Below, piece by piece: positions 46,103-49,895 of a stretch of DNA of 49,895 nt. How positions within the stretch are numbered: position 1 is the stretch's first letter; each line of letters starts with the position of its first letter. A program made the translations under genes and the position numbers. Below the pieces are notes generated by a model, which was given only the letters and a program-made list of their open reading frames with translations, searched no databases and was not told where the DNA came from. Origin of the DNA: Acinetobacter sp. MB5. GTDB lineage: Bacteria > Pseudomonadota > Gammaproteobacteria > Pseudomonadales > Moraxellaceae. The stretch lies in contig NZ_POVU01000019.1 in the NCBI RefSeq assembly GCF_003261585.1, positions 1-49,895 of the forward strand, read 5' to 3'.

Positions 46103-47461
46103 TTAGATTATCTTTTTAAATACCAAGGAATTACGCTGATAGTTATATAGGGCTTGTCGAGCATTTGGTAAATCATCGACTGTTGCATGGCTAAAACCAT
46201 GCTCCAAGAACCAATGTGCCGTCCGCGTGGTCAATACAAAGAGTTGGCGAATCCCCAAAGTTCGGGCTTTTTCTTCCAAGAAGTTTAAAATCTGGCTGCC
46301 ACGGTTTGACTTACGATAGCTTGGATGCACCGCAACACAAGCAATTTCAGCCGATGCAATTTCATTTTCAGTCGTTGGAATCGGATATAAAGCAGCGCAA
46401 GCCAAAATCGTTCCATCGCGCTCAATCACTGCAAATTGATCAATCTCGGTTTCCAAGCGCTCGCGTGAGCGATAGACCAAAATCCCCTGCTCTTCGAGCG
46501 GACGTAGCAAGTTAATTAAACCACCGACATCCTGAATATTCGCCATACGCACTTCTTCATAATGTGCATCCGTGACCATGGTTCCAATCCCGTCACGGGT
46601 AAACAATTCCTGAATCAAAGCGCCATCATGCGCATATGGTAAAACATGCACCCGCTGCACACCATTGAGTGCCGCATCTTTTGCCCCTTGTAAGTACAAC
46701 GCCATTTGACTTTGGCTTTGCTGAGATTGAGCAATATATTGATCGAGCAGATGCGGTGCAATTTCACGCTGTAACTGCCCTTGCGGATTGAGTACCCCAC
46801 GTTGATTGCCCAAAAAAATTAACTTGTCTGCTTTGAGCGCAATTGCGGTTTTGGTAGCCACTTCTTCTGCCAATAAGTTGAAGACTTCCCCCGTAGTTGA
46901 ATAGCCCACAGGCCCGAGCAAAATAATGTTGTGACGTTCCAGCAAACGCGTCATGGCATCTACATCCACCGCACGAACTTCACCTGTCAGCTGAAAATCA
47001 ATACCATTACGGATCCCATAAGGCTTGGCAGTAATCAGATTGCCCGAAACGACATCAATCCGCGCGCCAAACATGGGGGAATTGGCAAGCCCCATCGACA
47101 AAAGTGCTTCGATCTGCATACGCACAGCACCGACTGCCTGCATCACACAAGGCAATGCTTCACGGGTTGTGACACGACGTGACTGCTCAAAAGGCGTTTC
47201 AAGGTGCTGAATTTGCAGTTGGGCATTAATTTGTGGACGTGCGCCATAAACCAAAACCAAGCGAATGCCAAGGGAATGCAGTAACGCAATATCATGAATA
47301 ATATATTGAAAATTTTCATGCTGGATGGCCTCACCATCAAACATCACCACAAAGGTTTTATTACGATGCGCATTAATATAAGGTGCGGAATGACGAAACC
47401 AGTGCAAATAATCCTGCGTATTTTGATGAACAATCGCAGTGGAATCTTGTATTTTTTGCAT
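46103..47461 (-). CDS. argA: N-acetylglutamate synthase
   Basis: First step of arginine synthesis, usually feedback-inhibited by arginine. The product is about 452 residues with an N-terminal amino-acid-kinase-like domain (FRHSAPYINAHRNKTFVVMF, SLGIRLVLVYGARPQI, LLGPVGYSTTGEVFNL) and a C-terminal GNAT acetyltransferase domain (IACVAVHPSYRKSNRGSQIL, the acetyl-CoA loop). The ATG at 47461 has GAG at good spacing; an in-frame ATG at 47482 with GAAG close by is possible. It appears monocistronic. Confidence 0.93.
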   Translation of the reverse strand: MQKIQDSTAIVHQNTQDYLHWFRHSAPYINAHRNKTFVVMFDGEAIQHENFQYIIHDIALLHSLGIRLVLVYGARPQINAQLQIQHLETPFEQSRRVTTREALPCVMQAVGAVRMQIEALLSMGLANSPMFGARIDVVSGNLITAKPYGIRNGIDFQLTGEVRAVDVDAMTRLLERHNIILLGPVGYSTTGEVFNLLAEEVATKTAIALKADKLIFLGNQRGVLNPQGQLQREIAPHLLDQYIAQSQQSQSQMALYLQGAKDAALNGVQRVHVLPYAHDGALIQELFTRDGIGTMVTDAHYEEVRMANIQDVGGLINLLRPLEEQGILVYRSRERLETEIDQFAVIERDGTILACAALYPIPTTENEIASAEIACVAVHPSYRKSNRGSQILNFLEEKARTLGIRQLFVLTTRTAHWFLEHGFSHATVDDLPNARQALYNYQRNSLVFKKII

Positions 47462-47784
47462 GCTGATCTCGGCTAATGGCATATCTTCAATATTCTAAAC
47501 AAAAAACCAAGAAGAAACAGTGTTTAGAGCATTCGCATTTTGCAGAATTCAAAGCAATTCTGGTGTAATGATTACAGCGTTGTCAGCAATCTCTTACAAC
47601 GCTTACCGCCATTAGCGGCTATGGCATCATTCATTTTTTTCTTATGATTAAATCATACAGAAACAGGATTTTTCTTATTAAAAGAATAAAAAATCTAGGT
47701 ATGGAAACCTTATGGTATGACAGGAGTTGTACCCTCGGTGAAGAATCAAAAAAGCCTCAACAGGATGTTGAGGCTTTTTTGATT
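47462..47784. other. Intergenic region between argA and the DMT exporter; candidate small RNA
   Basis: About 300 bp without a credible gene. On the plus strand TTGCAG (47540-47545), an 18-base gap and TGTAAT (47564-47569) form a possible promoter. The predicted start coincides with hairpin AGCGTTGT-N12-ACAACGCT (47576-47603), followed by CCGC-CATTA-GCGG (47606-47618) and a T run at 47634-47640. These could form a short RNA ending there or at the terminator at 47743-47785. The evidence is structural only. Confidence 0.3.
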
Positions 47785-47785
47785 C
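47743..47785. terminator. Strong terminator after the DMT exporter gene
   Basis: A perfect 20-bp inverted repeat (GAATCAAAAAAGCCTCAACA against TGTTGAGGCTTTTTTGATTC) with a three-base loop touches the exporter stop codon and can act in both directions. Confidence 0.9.
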
Positions 47786-48741
47786 TATGAAATCGCAGAT
47801 GGATCCGATGTTTTTTCTGGCTGTACTCGCATATACAAGCGAATCACCCAAAACACTCCACCTAAAATACAACCAATTGCAATCGCTTCTAAGGTACTAG
47901 GAAAACGTCCAGCAAATACATAGGAATAACTACATGCAAACAGGGTTTCAAACACCATCAACTGCCCACCCAAACTAATTGGCAAGCGTCGGGTTGAAGC
48001 ACTCCACAAGGCATTTGCGATCCAAGAACCCGCAATTGCCAAAAATAAGCTGACCATTGCAAAAGTCACCCATTGCTCTGTAGTTTGCTGTAAAAACCAC
48101 GTTTTCGGCATCAAAATTACCGTTAATATCCCCGCAGGTAAGGCGATTAATCCCGTCATAATACCCATTAAACTCGACCATTCACGACTGTTAAATGCAC
48201 TTTCTTTCAAATAACGTGCATTATGAATCGCAAACCATGACCAACTCCCGACTGCAGCAACAACACATGCCATTCCAAAAATTCGTTGCCCAGTGCTCGA
48301 ATGTACACCAAAAAATACATCAGGAATAAAGTTAATCAAAATCAAGCCAAATGCCACAACACATAGCGGTAACTTGAGTTGTGAAAAGGGTAGACTCAAC
48401 TGTTCACCTCGTCCTAAAAAGGCAATTGATACAGGCATTAAGCCATTAATTAATGATGTCATGGTGATACCAGCAAACTGTACAGCAGTACCAATACAGG
48501 CAAAATATAAAATGTTACCTGCAATCGACAACTGAATCAGTTTATAAATATCGGCTTTATCTAATTTTTTAATCAATTGTTTTAAGGTAGGCAATGCCAC
48601 AAGCAATGAAATTAGCCCATATAAAACAAAGCGCACACTACTAATCAGAATGGGATTAAATTCAGGAATAAACCAGGGAGCAACAATCGTTCCTCCCCAC
48701 AAAGCACAGGCTAAAATCGCGAAAATAATGCCTTGACGCAT
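47785..48741 (-). CDS. DMT/EamA-family exporter
   Basis: A 318-residue membrane protein with about ten helices in two EamA halves. It begins GIIFAILACALWGGTIVAPW, the family start, and contains FVLYGLISLLVALP and LGGQLMVFETLFACSYSYVF. Members export amino acids or other metabolites by proton antiport. AGGGA lies before the ATG. It is divergent from the LysR gene at 48850, 108 bp apart, so the regulator probably controls it. Confidence 0.85.
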   Translation of the reverse strand: MRQGIIFAILACALWGGTIVAPWFIPEFNPILISSVRFVLYGLISLLVALPTLKQLIKKLDKADIYKLIQLSIAGNILYFACIGTAVQFAGITMTSLINGLMPVSIAFLGRGEQLSLPFSQLKLPLCVVAFGLILINFIPDVFFGVHSSTGQRIFGMACVVAAVGSWSWFAIHNARYLKESAFNSREWSSLMGIMTGLIALPAGILTVILMPKTWFLQQTTEQWVTFAMVSLFLAIAGSWIANALWSASTRRLPISLGGQLMVFETLFACSYSYVFAGRFPSTLEAIAIGCILGGVFWVIRLYMRVQPEKTSDPSAIS

Positions 48742-48816
48742 ACTGATTTTCCCTAAAAATAAAACAGCAGCATAAAGAGATCACAGTAAAAAGACTAAAG
48801 ATCATTTAGAATTAAT

Positions 48817-48835
48817 CTATTCCATAGAGGAATAG
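48817..48835. promoter_or_regulatory. LysR-type binding dyad
   Basis: CTATTCC-ATAGA-GGAATAG is a perfect seven-base-arm palindrome that contains the T-N11-A pattern of LysR sites (T48820, A48832). It lies in the divergent spacer, 15 bp before the lysR ATG. Confidence 0.6.
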
Positions 48836-48849
48836 CAACGGTAAAAAAT

Positions 48850-49743
48850 ATGAGTCCTTATATTAAAAAATTACCCCCTCTTGAAACCTTGATTGCCTTT
48901 GAATCTGTCGGGCGGCACGGGAGCTTTACCCAAGCAGCAACTGAACTGTATCTGACTCAAAGTGCTGTCAGCAAACAGATTCGGCAACTTGAAGACACCT
49001 TAAAAATTCAACTATTTGAACGTAAACCTCGCGGTGTGGTATTGACCCCTGCTGGAGAAGAATTACATCAAACAACTCAGCAAATATTTGAGAAATTACA
49101 ACATAAAATCATTCGCTTACAGACAATTCATCAATCCAATAGTGTCACTATTCTTGCAACACATGCACTGACCCAATTTTGGTTATTTCCTAAATTGGTC
49201 GAATTTCATAAAGCTTATCCCAACATTACTGTACATGTCGATGCGATCAATACTATGGATGAATCGAGCTTTACCCAATATGATCTTGGTATTTTATATG
49301 GTGCAGGGCATTGGTCATCTTTACATAGCCAACGCCTGATCCCAGAAGTCATTTATGCTGTTGCTCATCCTGATCTTGATATTTCGAAAATTCATAACTT
49401 AAATGACTTAGCAAAAATTCCATTAGTTCAAATTAATGCAAGCGCATGGGATTGTTTAGACTGGAAAGACTGGTTCCAACACTTTGATATGTCCTATCAA
49501 ATTGCCTCAGGCAGCCCAACGTTTAATCAACTAACATTGGCTTTTCATGCAGTGCAACAAGGAATGGGTATAGGATTAGCATGGAGCTTTATAGCAGATG
49601 AATTGGTACATACAGGAAAACTTCAACAAGTGACATCTTTCAAATGTCACACTGGAAATGGAGAATTTTTAGTCTATGAAAAGCATCGAAAACTTAGTGA
49701 CGCAGCACAAATTTTTCACGACTGGTTAATAAACTCAACCTAA
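48850..49743 (+). CDS. LysR-family transcriptional regulator (GcvA-like)
   Basis: A 297-residue regulator with the N-terminal winged helix-turn-helix (LIAFESVGRHGSFTQAATEL, YLTQSAVSKQIRQLEDTL, LFERKPRGVVLTPAGEEL) and a C-terminal periplasmic-binding-like effector domain. The start PPLETLIAFESV and the GMGIGLAWSFIADEL segment are typical of the GcvA/AmpR subgroup. It is divergent from a DMT exporter with an operator-like dyad between, so regulation of that exporter is the simplest reading. It converges with the rRNA operon end. Confidence 0.88.
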   Translation: MSPYIKKLPPLETLIAFESVGRHGSFTQAATELYLTQSAVSKQIRQLEDTLKIQLFERKPRGVVLTPAGEELHQTTQQIFEKLQHKIIRLQTIHQSNSVTILATHALTQFWLFPKLVEFHKAYPNITVHVDAINTMDESSFTQYDLGILYGAGHWSSLHSQRLIPEVIYAVAHPDLDISKIHNLNDLAKIPLVQINASAWDCLDWKDWFQHFDMSYQIASGSPTFNQLTLAFHAVQQGMGIGLAWSFIADELVHTGKLQQVTSFKCHTGNGEFLVYEKHRKLSDAAQIFHDWLINST

Positions 49744-49784
49744 CTCTCTCATTTTTCATTTTTTCTTAATTTTTACGCATAAAG

Positions 49785-49818
49785 AAGCACCCCGACCTCT
49801 ATAGAGATTGGGGTGCTT
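49785..49818 (-). terminator. rRNA operon terminator
   Basis: On the minus strand AAGCACCCC, an inner CTC-TATA-GAG stem and GGGGTGCTT form a long GC-rich hairpin just after the 5S rRNA, followed by T-rich sequence. Confidence 0.85.
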
Positions 49819-49826
49819 TGAATAAT

Positions 49827-49895
49827 GAGCTGGCGATGACTTACTCTCACATGGGTAACCCCACACTACCATCAGCGCTAAGAGGTTTCACTTCT
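49827..49895 (-). rRNA. rrf: 5S ribosomal RNA, 3' part (cut by the window edge)
   Basis: Reading the minus strand from 49895 gives AGAAGTGAAAC, then GCGCTGATGGTAGTGTGGGG, TGTGAGAGTAAGTCATCGCC and AG, which aligns with the second half of bacterial 5S rRNA (E. coli GCGCCGATGGTAGTGTGGGG). The 3' end is placed near 49827 by comparison. The 5' half and the rest of the operon lie to the right of the window. Confidence 0.93.

Noticed and set aside
47678..47872. Minus-strand open frame of 64 codons next to the DMT exporter
   Set aside because: It overlaps the exporter end and spans the strong terminator; no features of a real gene.

Overview
The window is chromosomal DNA of an Acinetobacter (Moraxellaceae, Gammaproteobacteria). 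Supporting signs are the AT-rich spacers, a Bap-type adhesin start, and a surface-polysaccharide locus in Acinetobacter layout (gna, wzx, glycosyltransferases, itr, galU, ugd, gpi, gne1, pgt1, pgm next to fkpA/fklB and murJ). The flanks differ from the A. baumannii arrangement I remember: gltP stands where lldP usually does, and nadC is not beside ampD. That suggests a species outside the A. baumannii group, but I cannot name it. All identifications come from reading motifs and families, without any database search.

Layout. (1) 1-2501: the N-terminal part of a giant BapA-type adhesin running off the left edge, with four Ig-like repeats entering a serine-every-second-residue region, and a small TonB_C-like exported protein behind it. 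(2) 2671-12169: metabolism and transport: a LysE/ArgO exporter, an APC-like membrane protein, malate:quinone oxidoreductase, an MFS efflux pump with a small membrane partner, homocysteine S-methyltransferase with an APA-type permease, and GltP. (3) 12701-31359: the polysaccharide locus. pgm and pgt1 are separate units. A 12-gene minus-strand run from gna to gne1 then makes nucleotide sugars (UDP-GalNAc/GalNAcA, UDP-Glc, UDP-Gal), starts the glycan on the lipid carrier (ItrA-type), extends it with four glycosyltransferases and flips it with Wzx. Two FKBP genes close the locus. (4) 31400-49743: housekeeping genes: murJ, ampD, dgkA, rph, dsbA, ubiG-mupP/gph-yciK, ileS-lspA-fkpB, ribF, a nucleosidase, argA, several regulators and a DMT exporter. 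(5) The right edge is the 3' end of a 5S rRNA with its terminator.

Most interesting: the polysaccharide locus has initiation, extension and flipping genes but no wzy and no wza-wzb-wzc. This fits a short oligosaccharide (about five residues by gene count) delivered to something other than a classical Wzy/Wza capsule, for example protein O-glycosylation, unless the missing genes lie elsewhere. The UDP-glucose dehydrogenase homologue in the locus lacks the family's catalytic Cys, Asn and NAD-binding glycines, whereas the Gna dehydrogenase in the same operon keeps them all. Several clean operator-like dyads are also visible: a CRP/Vfr-type site upstream of the adhesin, and palindromes before a RutR-like TetR gene and before a LysR gene. 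A 79-bp nested palindrome lies between the APA permease and gltP.

No insertion sequence, prophage, CRISPR array or tRNA was seen.
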